Shown in pieces: positions 17,701-27,159 of a stretch of 64,000 nt of DNA (its first letter is position 1; every line of letters starts with the position of its first letter). The notes beneath the pieces were generated by a model. The model did no database searches, was not told the origin of the DNA, and worked only from the letters and a program-made list of their open reading frames with translations. The position numbers and the translations under genes are program-made. This stretch comes from Obscuribacter phosphatis_A (GTDB lineage Bacteria; Cyanobacteriota; Vampirovibrionia; Obscuribacterales; Obscuribacteraceae), in NCBI GenBank assembly GCA_017303615.1, contig JAFLCK010000014.1, positions 1 to 64,000 on the forward strand, written 5' to 3'.

Positions 17701-18711
17701 CTATTTGGTAGACCTTAAGCTGAGTTTGGCCAAAATCGGCAGATGATCTGAGCCGGTTTGAGCCCCAGTTTCTACTGAGTGAACAGCAAAGTCTTTTGAA
17801 ACAAAAATATGGTCTATCGGTATTTGCGCAGGCATCGGCAGCATGGTGCACCATGTCGGCAACGGTAAAGAGTGGGGCGGGCTTGCTTCTTTCAAGCCGC
17901 TTAAAAAGATTGGTTTTATATGTGGTGACCAAGGCACACAGTTGAAATCACCAGCGATAATTAGGGGTGTTTTAGTCTGGGCTTGAATAGCCAGGTTCTT
18001 TATGTCGCTATTACGTGAGCGGTACATACTGCCACTGAGGGGCGGCAAGGTATGCACGGCGCGCACAGTGAGCTTTGTAGTGCCCAGTGAGAGCAAACAC
18101 TCTATTGATGGAATACTCTCTGCATTTTCGATTATCTTAGAGCTTTCAATAGGCAATTTACTAAGAATGCCTATGCCGAAATTGTCTGCCCTGGGCCTGA
18201 TGATCTTGTAGGGATAGGCTTTTGCTACCGGCCCATCTTTGTTGTTTATTGCTTCGGCTAGTTTTGGTGAGATCTCTTCTAGAAAGATGATATCGGCATT
18301 TTGACTAGCCTTGAGCATCTTTTCTGGATCGCAGTTGGATGAGTTTATGTTGCATTGCATAACCGTTAGCGAGGCAGCGCCTGGCGCCTTTAAATCGGCT
18401 TTTTCTGTCTGAATGCAAAACAGTACAGCCAAAACATTTAGGGCAAGAGCAAGCAGGCAAGCGCCGGCCGTAAGTAAGATCTGTTGCTTGCTTAATGAAG
18501 CTCTGAACTTTCTCACCAAAAGAGGCAGCAGCAAAATTATTGCCGTTAAACTAAGTTGATATCGGAATTGACAAAAAAGGTCGAATACTAGGTCGAAGTC
18601 TGCCAGGTAACACCAGAGGCTGAAGAGCAGAACCAGAGAAACGGCAGCCAGATATTTGGCTGTCTTCTTGACTCTGCCCTGGTTTTTGTAGGGTTCCGGC
18701 GGGGTATTCAT
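17701..18711 (-). CDS. Membrane-anchored EEP family protein, copy 1
   Basis: 336 residues, ATG at 18711. Three hydrophobic segments occupy residues of about 17-110. The EEP domain has VMQCNINSSN, FLEEISP, VHTLPPLSG, AGDFNCVPWSPH and SDHLPIL, so the metal and catalytic positions are retained. It aligns along its whole length with the next gene, including the FCQFRYQL / CCQFVYQL stretch near the membrane part, so the two are a tandem duplication. Divergent from the rhomboid gene. Confidence 0.8.
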   Translation of the reverse strand: MNTPPEPYKNQGRVKKTAKYLAAVSLVLLFSLWCYLADFDLVFDLFCQFRYQLSLTAIILLLPLLVRKFRASLSKQQILLTAGACLLALALNVLAVLFCIQTEKADLKAPGAASLTVMQCNINSSNCDPEKMLKASQNADIIFLEEISPKLAEAINNKDGPVAKAYPYKIIRPRADNFGIGILSKLPIESSKIIENAESIPSIECLLSLGTTKLTVRAVHTLPPLSGSMYRSRNSDIKNLAIQAQTKTPLIIAGDFNCVPWSPHIKPIFLSGLKEASPPHSLPLPTWCTMLPMPAQIPIDHIFVSKDFAVHSVETGAQTGSDHLPILAKLSLRSTK

Positions 18712-18756
18712 ATGGTATGGGCTGACTGCATTTCCACTGAGGGTGAGGGCTTACAA

Positions 18757-19689
18757 TTGTTCCCTGTTTCAGATGAGAATCCAACTCACACCTACCCGGT
18801 TGTAAATCATCTGCTTATCTTTGCCAATATTGTCGCTTTTATTGCCCAGTTTCTTTTTTTGCAAGGTGCCGCCGGTGAAGTACTAGAGCGGCAGCTGATG
18901 GTGGTTCCGGCTAGGTTTCTCAATCATTTTTCTCTCACCGAATTTGGCACCATCTTGAGCTCTATGTTCATGCATGGTGGACTGTCGCACCTCTTTGGCA
19001 ATCTCTGGTATCTCTATATTTTTGGCGACAATGTAGAAGACCGCGTCGGTCATACCAACTATTTGCTCTTTTATCTTTGTTGCGGCATACTCGCTGACTT
19101 GGCGCATATCATTTCTGATCCTTCTTCCACAATTGGTTCTTTAGGGGCAAGCGGTGCTATTTCTGGTGTACTAGGTGCCTATCTGGTGCTTTATCCCGGC
19201 GTTAAGGTCAATACCTGGATATCTTGGTATTTCAGACCAAAGTTGGATGCCTGGGTCTTGATTGGCTTCTGGTTTGTTTTGCAGGTGGCCTCATCGGCAT
19301 TCTCAGATTTGAGCGGCGGGGGGACGGCCTGGTTTGCCCATATAGGCGGATTTGTCGGGGGCATCATCTTGCTCAAATTTGTTTTGAAAGATAACGAGCG
19401 GCGCACCGGCTCGCCCTATAGTTATGCAAATGTTGAGAAATTGCCTCTGCCGCCTTTTATTGCGGCTTTCTTGGTGCTTTATGGGCTTGCCGCTATCGGC
19501 TTTTCTGCCTATCAGCATCATGCCTTTCGCTTTCAGTTGCAAAATATTGCGCCAGCGGTGCAGCCTCCTTCCAAGGCGCTGCCTCAGCAGGCGCCACACC
19601 CTGACTATTCAGCGGCGCCATCTAAAAATAAGACTGCGGGCAAGCATAGTCACAAAGTTAAAAGTGCCGCCAGCAAAAGTGTTAAGTAA
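18757..19689 (+). CDS. Rhomboid family intramembrane serine protease
   Basis: 310 residues from a TTG at 18757. This start gives the family-typical opening (M)FPVSDENPTHTYPVVN and has GAGGGTGAGG-like purines upstream, whereas the in-frame ATG at 18712 adds 15 atypical residues. Six or so hydrophobic segments. HGGLSHLFGNLWYLYIFGDN, GASGAISG (catalytic Ser in GxSG) and AHIGGFVGG (catalytic His) are all present. Rhomboids cleave membrane proteins within the bilayer; the substrate cannot be inferred. The C-terminus is a Pro/Ala/Lys-rich tail. Confidence 0.88.
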   Translation: MFPVSDENPTHTYPVVNHLLIFANIVAFIAQFLFLQGAAGEVLERQLMVVPARFLNHFSLTEFGTILSSMFMHGGLSHLFGNLWYLYIFGDNVEDRVGHTNYLLFYLCCGILADLAHIISDPSSTIGSLGASGAISGVLGAYLVLYPGVKVNTWISWYFRPKLDAWVLIGFWFVLQVASSAFSDLSGGGTAWFAHIGGFVGGIILLKFVLKDNERRTGSPYSYANVEKLPLPPFIAAFLVLYGLAAIGFSAYQHHAFRFQLQNIAPAVQPPSKALPQQAPHPDYSAAPSKNKTAGKHSHKVKSAASKSVK

Positions 19690-19839
19690 TTAGGTAAGCG
19701 GTGCCGCCCAGTAGGTTGATCTGCTTGGTCCGTAGATGTTGATGATTGGGCAAGTCTTGCGATTTTTTGGTAATATCGAAGCATTGAGCCGTTCGCCGGT
19801 TCTTGTGCGACTTTAATAGTTTCGAGTTCGTTAGCTAAG

Positions 19840-21030
19840 GTGTTGCAAAGAATACTGTCGAATATTCGCTTTCCCGGCCCTCTGAGATCCGGGCTAGTTT
19901 CTGTGTCTATATTTACTCTCCTTCTTGGTACAGGCTGGATTGCCGCAGAGGGGCAGCCCCGTGCCGGGGGATTTACTGGTGATCTTGGTGGAGATTCTGG
20001 CGGGGCTCGCTCTACAAGTGCAGGTGGCATTTTTGACCGGCTCTTATTTAGAAAGAGGGCGGCGGCTAAGCGCGGTCGTCTCTTTATTGCCAGCGACCGG
20101 GCTACCTTAAGGCTTTCCACCGGTAGGGAGACTTTTGTCTTGCCCTCTAAGGCAAGCGACCACCTCGGTACAGTCAGTGAAGATGAGGAAGAAGGAAAGC
20201 TTTCGCGAGAAGGTGAGAAGCGTATTGAGAACAATACGATGACACCCTTGAACAATGCTCTTCCCTCTAAAGAGGGCGGTAAGTTAAGCTCGGCATTTTT
20301 CACAGACAGCGGGCAAGACAGTTTGACTTGGCTGTCGACCGAAGACGGTGTCAATTTTGCTGAAGAGAGCGGTAGTTCCTTTTTGAACAGCTGTCGCGGC
20401 AAGAAAGTTGTTTTGTTTGTGCATGGCTGTTGTGTCAGCTTCAAAGAGATGGAAGGTCAGGCTCGCGATATGGAAGCCGGTCTGCGGCAGTCTATGGGCG
20501 ATGATGTGGTTTTGTTGGCTTACGACTGGGCTACGCCGGCCTGGCTTTATCCTGGTTCGCTGAAAAATATGGAAACTACCCAAATAAGATTCGTGCATTT
20601 TATGGAAACACTGAGAAGGCGCCTTGCCCCTGGTCAGTTGTCTGTGGTTATGCACAGTCTGGGCGGCAATCTCATGGTTCGATATCTTACCGGCCCGCAG
20701 TTTAAGACAACTTATGAAGGCGGCAAAGTTTTCGACACTTTGATTTTCAGCCGACCTGATATGTCTATGGAAAGTTTCAGACCCCACCTGGCCGAGGTTG
20801 CCGCCACAGCCGAGCGCTCAATTGTGCTTGCCGCCGAGAACGATGTCAACATTAATCTTTCCGGTTTTGTGCGCAGTTTGGGCGGTATGACCAAGGGCTC
20901 TTATCGCCTTGGGCAAGTGCACAATGCCCGTGAGCTTTCCCCCCAGCTCAGCGTTATCGATGTGGGTGCTCTCAACCTTGGTCATAAGATTCCGTACACA
21001 CTTGTTGGAAACCTGATAGGCAAGCATTAG
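19840..21030 (+). CDS. Secreted alpha/beta hydrolase of the DUF900 type
   Basis: 396 residues with a GTG start at 19840 (TTG at 19843 is equally possible). A signal-like hydrophobic segment lies at about 12-31, then a Gly/Ser-rich variable stretch. The hydrolase core starts at about residue 187 with VVLFVHGCCVSF (oxyanion region), then YDWATPAW, VVMHSLGGN (nucleophile Ser in a GxSxG-like elbow, His in the first Gly position), FSRPDMS, and a late His in LGHKIPY. DUF900 proteins are putative hydrolases or lipases of unknown substrate. Standalone gene. Confidence 0.75.
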   Translation: MLQRILSNIRFPGPLRSGLVSVSIFTLLLGTGWIAAEGQPRAGGFTGDLGGDSGGARSTSAGGIFDRLLFRKRAAAKRGRLFIASDRATLRLSTGRETFVLPSKASDHLGTVSEDEEEGKLSREGEKRIENNTMTPLNNALPSKEGGKLSSAFFTDSGQDSLTWLSTEDGVNFAEESGSSFLNSCRGKKVVLFVHGCCVSFKEMEGQARDMEAGLRQSMGDDVVLLAYDWATPAWLYPGSLKNMETTQIRFVHFMETLRRRLAPGQLSVVMHSLGGNLMVRYLTGPQFKTTYEGGKVFDTLIFSRPDMSMESFRPHLAEVAATAERSIVLAAENDVNINLSGFVRSLGGMTKGSYRLGQVHNARELSPQLSVIDVGALNLGHKIPYTLVGNLIGKH

Positions 21031-21034
21031 CAAC

Positions 21035-21043
21035 TGCTATAAT
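21035..21043 (+). promoter_or_regulatory. Extended -10 promoter of the TetR-RND operon
   Basis: TGCTATAAT, a perfect extended -10 element, lies directly upstream of the inverted repeat and 58 nt before the regulator ATG at 21101. No good -35 is seen, as is common for extended -10 promoters. Confidence 0.55.
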
Positions 21044-21047
21044 TTAG

Positions 21048-21075
21048 TGACCGGCGAGTCATTAAAGCCCGGTCA
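21048..21075. promoter_or_regulatory. Candidate TetR-family operator
   Basis: Inverted repeat TGACCGG-N14-CCGGTCA (7-bp perfect arms) placed at the expected transcription start just after the -10. This is where the product of the next gene could bind to repress its own operon. Confidence 0.55.
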
Positions 21076-21100
21076 TTATTGGGGTTAAAAGCATACGCCT

Positions 21101-21769
21101 ATGACCTACATGCACAACGATTCAACGATAACAGGCGGGCGCAGACCGCCAGGGCGCCCCAAAGACATGGCGCATCTACATCGGCGCCGTGAAGATATTT
21201 TGGAATGTGCCACTAAATTATTTGCCAGCCGCGGCTTTCGCAACACCGATCTAAAGTCGGTGGCCGATCAGTTGGGTGTGGCAAAAGGCACAATTTATAA
21301 CTATTTCGACACCAAAAACGATTTGTTCTTTGCTTGTTTGGCTTATGGCATGCAGAGAATGCGAGCTTCGATAGACCAAGAGACTGCAGACGCCACTTCT
21401 ACTTTTCAGCTTTTGGAAAGAGGAATGCATGCCTACTTTGCTTTCTTTGATGCTAATCCCGACTTGGTTGAGCTTTTGGTGCAAGAACGCGCCGAATTCA
21501 AAACCCGCGAGACATCCACTTATTTTCAGCATGTTGAACAGCGCAAAGCTCGCTGGGTGGATCTTTACGAAACACTGCGGCGTGACGGCATCTTTAGAGA
21601 TATTCCAGGCGAGAAGATTTTTGAATTTGTCAACCATCAGGTCTATGGTGCCTTGTTTGCAAATTATTTTTCAGGCAGAAAGCAATCATTGCAGGAACTT
21701 ACCGCACCAATTCTCGACATCTTTTATAGAGGCGTATTGAGCGAGAAAGAACAAATACAGGGAACCTGA
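21101..21769 (+). CDS. TetR/AcrR family transcriptional regulator of an RND pump
   Basis: 222 residues. Residues 25-75 hold the TetR helix-turn-helix (ILECATKLFASRGF ... VADQLGVAKGTIYNYF), and a helical ligand-binding domain follows. A Pro/Arg-rich N-terminal arm may add DNA contacts. The stop codon shares one base with the ATG of the adaptor gene (TGATG), showing translational coupling. Most members of this arrangement repress the downstream efflux genes until a drug or metabolite binds. A palindrome upstream is the probable operator. Confidence 0.88.
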   Translation: MTYMHNDSTITGGRRPPGRPKDMAHLHRRREDILECATKLFASRGFRNTDLKSVADQLGVAKGTIYNYFDTKNDLFFACLAYGMQRMRASIDQETADATSTFQLLERGMHAYFAFFDANPDLVELLVQERAEFKTRETSTYFQHVEQRKARWVDLYETLRRDGIFRDIPGEKIFEFVNHQVYGALFANYFSGRKQSLQELTAPILDIFYRGVLSEKEQIQGT

Positions 21770-23211
21770 TGGAAGTACTGAACGATAAAGAGAAACTGGA
21801 AATAAAGACGAGTCCAGTGCGCAAACGACCAGGCCTATGGTACGGCGTTCTGGCTGTTGTTTTGATTGCCGCCATCGTGCTGGCAGTTGGCTATTTCCGC
21901 TCTGAGAAAAAGCCGGTCGCCGGTGCCGATGGGGCAGCCGCTAAGCCCGATGCTGGCAGCGAAAAGGCTGTTATTTCAGTGCGTCTTTTGCCTGTGCAGG
22001 TGCGCCCTGTCAATATGAAGCTTTTGGTGAGCGGCACAGTATGGTCTTGGGATCACCTCACACTTGGTTCAGAAGTGGGCGGTTTGAAGGTCGACGGTAT
22101 TTTTGTAGAAGAAGGCGACAGGGTGAGAAAGGGTCAGGTTCTGGCTACTTTACAGTCTTCTATTCTCAAAGCCCAGCTTGAACGAGAGAAAGCAAGGGCG
22201 CTTGCTGCTTCGGCTTCTTTGGCTAAGTCTATACAACCAAACCGACCGGAAGACCTGACTGCGCTTAAGGCTGCCTATGCCCAAGCCCAGGCAGCGGTGG
22301 CTCAGGAAGAGGCTAATTTAGTGCGAGCCAAAGCCAACTTGCAGGAAGCGGCGGAGAATGCCAGGCGCTACCGCTGGCTGGTGGCCCAGGGGGCGGTGAG
22401 CGCTCAGGAAGCTGATGCCAGAGAGACCCAGTCTAAGGTTGCCGCCGCCGATGTGCGCAATATGGAAGAGCGGGTGAAGGCGTCGCGCTTTTCGGCAGAG
22501 CAGTCGCAGCAGAGACTTTCGATGGGCTTAACTGGTGGGCGCAGCGAAGACATTGCTATTGCCAAGGCTCAGAAGCTCGAAATTGAGGCGACAATAAAGC
22601 AGCTGCAATCTCAAATTGATCAGACAGTAATCAAAGCCCCTTGCGACGGCATTGTTATGAAAAGGCATGTGCACTTGGGTGAGATTGCTTTGAACAATAA
22701 GACTATGTTTGAGATAGTGCGCGACGGTCGCCTAGAGCTGAAAGCGCAGGTGCCTGAAAAAGACCTGCTTTATGTCAAAGAAGGACAGCCGGTTGAGATG
22801 ACTGGCGACAGCGGCAAGATTTTTAAGGGATGCGTACGCGAAATAAGCCCGCTTGTGGAGCAAGAGACCAGACTGGGCACTGTGCGTATCGATATTGATT
22901 CTTGCCCAGACCTCAAGCCCGGCAATTTCTTGCGCGGTGAAATACTCATAGGTAAGGAAAATGTCGCTACCCTGCCTACTTCCTGTGTTACTTACAAGGG
23001 CAACCGACCCCTGGTCTATCAAGTAGAAGAGAGTCAAGGCGGCAGTCGCGCCCGCATGCTCTATGTGCAGTTGGGCGCTCGCGACGGGGCTTTTGTGCAA
23101 GTCTTGAATGGTCTCAAAGCAGGAGACATGGTGGTTGAGCGCGGCGGCGGCTTCTTGAAGGATGGAGACCCTGTCAGGGTTCTCACCGGGAATGCCCAGA
23201 GTCAGCCATGA
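21769..23211 (+). CDS. RND efflux periplasmic adaptor (membrane fusion protein)
   Basis: 480 residues. Inner-membrane anchor at about 25-45. Barrel-sandwich (biotinyl-like) halves around VGGLKVDGIFVEEGDRVRKG and IKAPCDGIVMKRHVHLGE flank a long alpha-helical hairpin (about 120-270, rich in Ala/Glu/Gln/Lys). A beta-barrel and membrane-proximal domain follow. It joins the RND pump to an outer-membrane channel; no TolC-like gene is in the window. It overlaps the pump gene by 4 bp (ATGA). Confidence 0.92.
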   Translation: MEVLNDKEKLEIKTSPVRKRPGLWYGVLAVVLIAAIVLAVGYFRSEKKPVAGADGAAAKPDAGSEKAVISVRLLPVQVRPVNMKLLVSGTVWSWDHLTLGSEVGGLKVDGIFVEEGDRVRKGQVLATLQSSILKAQLEREKARALAASASLAKSIQPNRPEDLTALKAAYAQAQAAVAQEEANLVRAKANLQEAAENARRYRWLVAQGAVSAQEADARETQSKVAAADVRNMEERVKASRFSAEQSQQRLSMGLTGGRSEDIAIAKAQKLEIEATIKQLQSQIDQTVIKAPCDGIVMKRHVHLGEIALNNKTMFEIVRDGRLELKAQVPEKDLLYVKEGQPVEMTGDSGKIFKGCVREISPLVEQETRLGTVRIDIDSCPDLKPGNFLRGEILIGKENVATLPTSCVTYKGNRPLVYQVEESQGGSRARMLYVQLGARDGAFVQVLNGLKAGDMVVERGGGFLKDGDPVRVLTGNAQSQP

Positions 23212-26200
23212 GCTTTAATCTTTCTACCTGGTCGATCAAGAATCCAGTTCCTACCCTGGTTCTCTTCCTTGTGCTGACCATCATGGGTTCTATCTCTTTT
23301 ATCAAATTAGGCATTGATGAGAGTCCCAACATCGATGTGCCTGTGGTATCGGTGTCGGTGGCACAGTTAGGCGCCGCTCCCACCGAACTAGAAACTCAGG
23401 TCACCCGCAAAATTGAAGATGCCATAGCCGGCATAGGCAATATCAAGCACATCACCAGTACTGTCACAGACGGTGCTTCAATGACCAGTATCGAATTTGC
23501 CCTCGGGACAAATACAGACCGAGCCGTGAACGATGTCCGCGATGCGGTTTCAAAAATTAGGCAGGACCTGCCCGAGGGGATAGAAGAGCCAATAATTCAA
23601 CGTATCGATTTTGTCGGCGGACCTTTTGTTACTTATACAGTGCATTCCGACCGTCTTCCTCCAGCCGAACTTTCTTGGGTGGTCGACAATGATATCGCCC
23701 GCGCTCTGCTTTCGGTGCCCGGTGTCGGTCAGGTGCAGCGAGCCGGCGGCGTCGACCGCGAGATTCGCATTAATCTAGACCCTACCAGGCTGGAAGCTTT
23801 GGGCATTACTGCCGACACTGTCAATAGCCAAATTCGTGCCTTAAATATCAATTTGCCCGGCGGTCGCGGTCAAATCGGCGCTGGTGAACAGTCGATTCGG
23901 TTTTTAGGCAGTGCTTTGTCTGTGGAAGATTTGGCCCGTGAAGAGATTGTTTTGCCCAATGGCAGCCATGCCAGGTTGGATACTTTGGGCACCATCACCG
24001 ATGGCACCACCGAACTGAGACAGATGGCTTTGCTCAACAATAAGCCGGTAGTAGCCTTTAGTGTCATTCGCAGCACCGGCTCCAACCTTGTCGATGTCGA
24101 AAAAGGGGTAGACCAAAAGCTGGCAGAGTTGTCTAAAAATCTGCCTGGTCAGGTCAAAATTGAAAAGCTGAGAACCAATAGCCGCTATATCAAAGAGTCT
24201 TACGATGCTTCGCTGGAGTCGCTTATCATCGGCGCCTTGCTAGCTGTATTTGTGGTTTGGGTGTTCCTGAAAGATTTGCGTGCCACATTGCTTACCGCAA
24301 TTGCAATTCCACTTTCGGTCATTCCTACTTTTGCCGTTATGCAATGGGCCGGCTTTACACTGAACAGCATGTCTTTGCTTGGTTTGGCACTGGTTATAGG
24401 CATCTTGGTCGACGACGCCATTGTTGAAATCGAAAATATAGTGCGACACCTGCGTATGGGTAAGGCACCTTTACCGGCGGCTATTGAAGCAGCTGAAGAA
24501 ATTGGTTTGGCTGTAATTGCCACCACTATGACCATCGTTGTGGTCTTTGTGCCTGTGGCGGCTATGGGCGGCATTCCTGGGCAGTTTTTCAAGCAGTTTG
24601 GCTTGACTGTGACAGTGGCGGTTCTCTTTTCACTTTTGGTCGCCCGTATGATCACTCCTATGCTGGCTGCATATCTCATGAAGCGTTTGCCCCCTGAGGC
24701 CGAGACGGTGACGCATAAACCTCGGGGTTTGATGCGCCTCTATTTCCCTCTCTTAGAGCAGGCGATGAAGCACCGCCTTTTGACAGTGATTCTCTCCGTC
24801 ATTCTCTTTGCCGCCAGTATTGCTCTATTTAAGGCCATGCCCACATCGCTCATGGCTAACGTAGACCGCGGCGAAGTACTTTTAAATGTCGAGTTGCCTC
24901 CGGGGACTGAGCTTACTGAGACCGAGAAAGTAGTGCGCAAGGTCACCGAGATCATCAGACCTCAGCCCGAGGTGGTCGATGTGGTTGGTTTTGTCGGCAC
25001 ACCGACTTCATCGAAGCGCAATTCTGCCGGAAATCAGGGCGATGTTACCCGCGCCACAGTCTATATATCTCTCAAGCCACGTCACGAACGCAAGCGCACC
25101 CAGCAGCAGTTTGAAGAAGCTGTAAGACCCTTACTTAATGCCGTATCCGGGGCGAGATTGAGTTTCTCGCGCTCTTCGGGGCTGTCGGGTAAGCCACTGC
25201 GTTTGGTGCTTACTTCGGCCGATTCAGAGCTCTTAGAGCGCACAGCCGAAGAGATAAAGGACCAAATGCGCTCTATCGATGGACTCTATGATGTTACTTC
25301 TAGTGCTGCTTTGCTGAGACCAGAGATATTAGTGACGCCCGACTTTGATAAGGCAGCCAGGCAGGGAGTTTCTGTGGCTTCCATCGCTCGTACCGCCCTG
25401 ATTGCCACCCTGGGAGATTCTGAAGCCAATCTAGCCAAGTTCAACCTTGAAGACCGGCAGGTCAATATCAGAGTGCAGTTAGCCCCGGCTTACAGACAAG
25501 ACCTACGGGTTATCGAGAATCTCAAAGTGCGCACAAACTCGGGTCGTTTGGTGCCTTTGTCTTCGGTGGCTAAAGTGGAATTTGGCTGCGGACCCTTTCA
25601 AATAGACCGTTTTGATAGACAGAGACAGGTTACTTTAGAGTCCGGCATGGAAGCAAAGATTACGCTTGGGCAAGCTCTCAAGAAAGTGCATGATCTGCCT
25701 GGTTTTAAGAACATGCCTAGTACGATAGTCGAGTTGCCCTTGGGTGATGCCGAAATTCAAAGGGACATATTCAGCGGTTTCGGCACCGCCATTGCCAGTG
25801 CCGTCATGCTTATTTATGCTGTTCTGGTCATCTTGTTCGGCGGCTTTCTTTATCCGCTCACGATTATGGTTTCTTTGCCGCTCAGTCTCTGCGGTGCTTT
25901 GCTTGGACTGGTACTTTGGAAGCAATCAATTGGGCTTTATGCTCTCATCGGCATAACTATGCTTATGGGACTGGTGACAAAGAATGCCATCTTGCTAGTG
26001 GAGTATGCCCTCTTACAAATGAGGGAAGGAGCTAGTCAGAGGGATGCCATCACCAGAGCCGGTGAAACCAGGATGCAGCCTATCTTGATGACCACAATTG
26101 CCATGATTGCCGGTATGCTGCCGATTGCCATGGGTATCGGCGCCGGGTCGGAAGCTCGAGCACCAATGGCGATATCAGTCATCGGCGGGCTTATCACTTC

Positions 26201-26375
26201 GACTCTCTTTACTTTGGTGGTTGTGCCGGTGGTTTTTACCTATATAGACGACTTTCAGAGCTTTCTCAAGCGCAAATTTTGGAAAGGGAATGATCCGGAT
26301 GGAAACTCTTCATCTCTTGCTAAACTTGACCAAATTGATCCACTTAGCAAAGATCGACCGGCCATGCGCAACTAA
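23208..26375 (+). CDS. RND multidrug efflux permease (AcrB/HAE1-type)
   Basis: 1055 residues, a normal length for the family. Twelve membrane segments with two large periplasmic loops. The proton-relay residues are present: VDDAIVEIEN in TM4 (Asp-Asp) and VTKNAILLVEYA in TM10 (Lys). Further hallmarks are DESPNIDVPVVSVS near the start and ARAPMAISVIGGLITST near the end. Proton-driven export of hydrophobic or amphiphilic compounds is expected, but specificity cannot be read. Third gene of the TetR operon. Confidence 0.95.
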   Translation: MSFNLSTWSIKNPVPTLVLFLVLTIMGSISFIKLGIDESPNIDVPVVSVSVAQLGAAPTELETQVTRKIEDAIAGIGNIKHITSTVTDGASMTSIEFALGTNTDRAVNDVRDAVSKIRQDLPEGIEEPIIQRIDFVGGPFVTYTVHSDRLPPAELSWVVDNDIARALLSVPGVGQVQRAGGVDREIRINLDPTRLEALGITADTVNSQIRALNINLPGGRGQIGAGEQSIRFLGSALSVEDLAREEIVLPNGSHARLDTLGTITDGTTELRQMALLNNKPVVAFSVIRSTGSNLVDVEKGVDQKLAELSKNLPGQVKIEKLRTNSRYIKESYDASLESLIIGALLAVFVVWVFLKDLRATLLTAIAIPLSVIPTFAVMQWAGFTLNSMSLLGLALVIGILVDDAIVEIENIVRHLRMGKAPLPAAIEAAEEIGLAVIATTMTIVVVFVPVAAMGGIPGQFFKQFGLTVTVAVLFSLLVARMITPMLAAYLMKRLPPEAETVTHKPRGLMRLYFPLLEQAMKHRLLTVILSVILFAASIALFKAMPTSLMANVDRGEVLLNVELPPGTELTETEKVVRKVTEIIRPQPEVVDVVGFVGTPTSSKRNSAGNQGDVTRATVYISLKPRHERKRTQQQFEEAVRPLLNAVSGARLSFSRSSGLSGKPLRLVLTSADSELLERTAEEIKDQMRSIDGLYDVTSSAALLRPEILVTPDFDKAARQGVSVASIARTALIATLGDSEANLAKFNLEDRQVNIRVQLAPAYRQDLRVIENLKVRTNSGRLVPLSSVAKVEFGCGPFQIDRFDRQRQVTLESGMEAKITLGQALKKVHDLPGFKNMPSTIVELPLGDAEIQRDIFSGFGTAIASAVMLIYAVLVILFGGFLYPLTIMVSLPLSLCGALLGLVLWKQSIGLYALIGITMLMGLVTKNAILLVEYALLQMREGASQRDAITRAGETRMQPILMTTIAMIAGMLPIAMGIGAGSEARAPMAISVIGGLITSTLFTLVVVPVVFTYIDDFQSFLKRKFWKGNDPDGNSSSLAKLDQIDPLSKDRPAMRN

Positions 26376-26379
26376 ATTT

Positions 26380-27138
26380 ATGCAGCCTAACAATCTTCTC
26401 TACATTTTGCCGATTTTCTTTGTTTTGGCGACTATGGCTGCAGGTTTGCAGGCAGAGGCTAAATCTGCTAAAGCTCAAGTGCAAGCTCAGCTGCAAGCAG
26501 CAAAAATGAACGGCACTGCCGATGTGATTGTGCAAAAAATGCATAATCTCGGCAAGATAAAGTGGACTCTCTTGCCCGATGTGATGAAGATTGAATTGCC
26601 CATAGCCAATCTGGTATATGACGGCAATCTCAAGAGAGCTTCGCTCTATAGTTTTAAGACAAATCGCTACTTTATCACCGATGCTGAAACTTGTATTAGT
26701 CAGATGAATACAATGCGCAATCGCCGCCGCGAAGTAATGAGTGAATGGCGTAAGGTCGGCGATTCAGTCTTGGAGGGGCGTAAAGTAATAGTGCTGGAGC
26801 GCACCATGTTGAAAGGCTCAAGGCCGATTCCATCTTATATAACCGTCAAAGAATCTATATTTATTGATCGAGATCTGAAATTTGATAAGAAGTTTGTGGG
26901 CGTAGTCGGGGCTGTCACTGGTGAAGAGTATTCTTTGGGCTTGCCCCTTCGCATAGAAAGACGTTCTTACTCAAAGTATAATAAAGAAATGCACAAGACA
27001 CCGTATGTAGTGCTGGAGACTCTCTCTCTGGGTAAGCATAAGACTAGTGAAGCAGATTTTGCCATCCCAAAAGATTTTGCTGTTGCTACATCAGTGGAGA
27101 GCATGATGCTGGAAGATTCGGGCTTGGGCTTGCCTTGA
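26380..27138 (+). CDS. Secreted protein, LolA/LppX-like (hypothetical)
   Basis: 252 residues from ATG 26380, 4 bp after the pump gene. An in-frame upstream start at 26290 would overlap the pump and hide the signal peptide, so it was rejected. Signal peptide residues 1-27 (cleavage near LQAEA). The mature part has the feel of lipoprotein-carrier-like beta folds (MNTMRNRRREVMSEWRKVGD, GRKVIVLERTM, IFIDRDLKF), but no family motif is certain. Co-transcription with the RND genes suggests a periplasmic accessory to the pump. Confidence 0.6.
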   Translation: MQPNNLLYILPIFFVLATMAAGLQAEAKSAKAQVQAQLQAAKMNGTADVIVQKMHNLGKIKWTLLPDVMKIELPIANLVYDGNLKRASLYSFKTNRYFITDAETCISQMNTMRNRRREVMSEWRKVGDSVLEGRKVIVLERTMLKGSRPIPSYITVKESIFIDRDLKFDKKFVGVVGAVTGEEYSLGLPLRIERRSYSKYNKEMHKTPYVVLETLSLGKHKTSEADFAIPKDFAVATSVESMMLEDSGLGLP

Positions 27139-27159
27139 TTTTTTGTGTTTTGTCTTTAG

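Noticed and set aside
17699..17932. N-terminal extension of the second EEP protein
   Set aside because: Overlaps the first EEP gene out of frame and shows no similarity to the paralogue.
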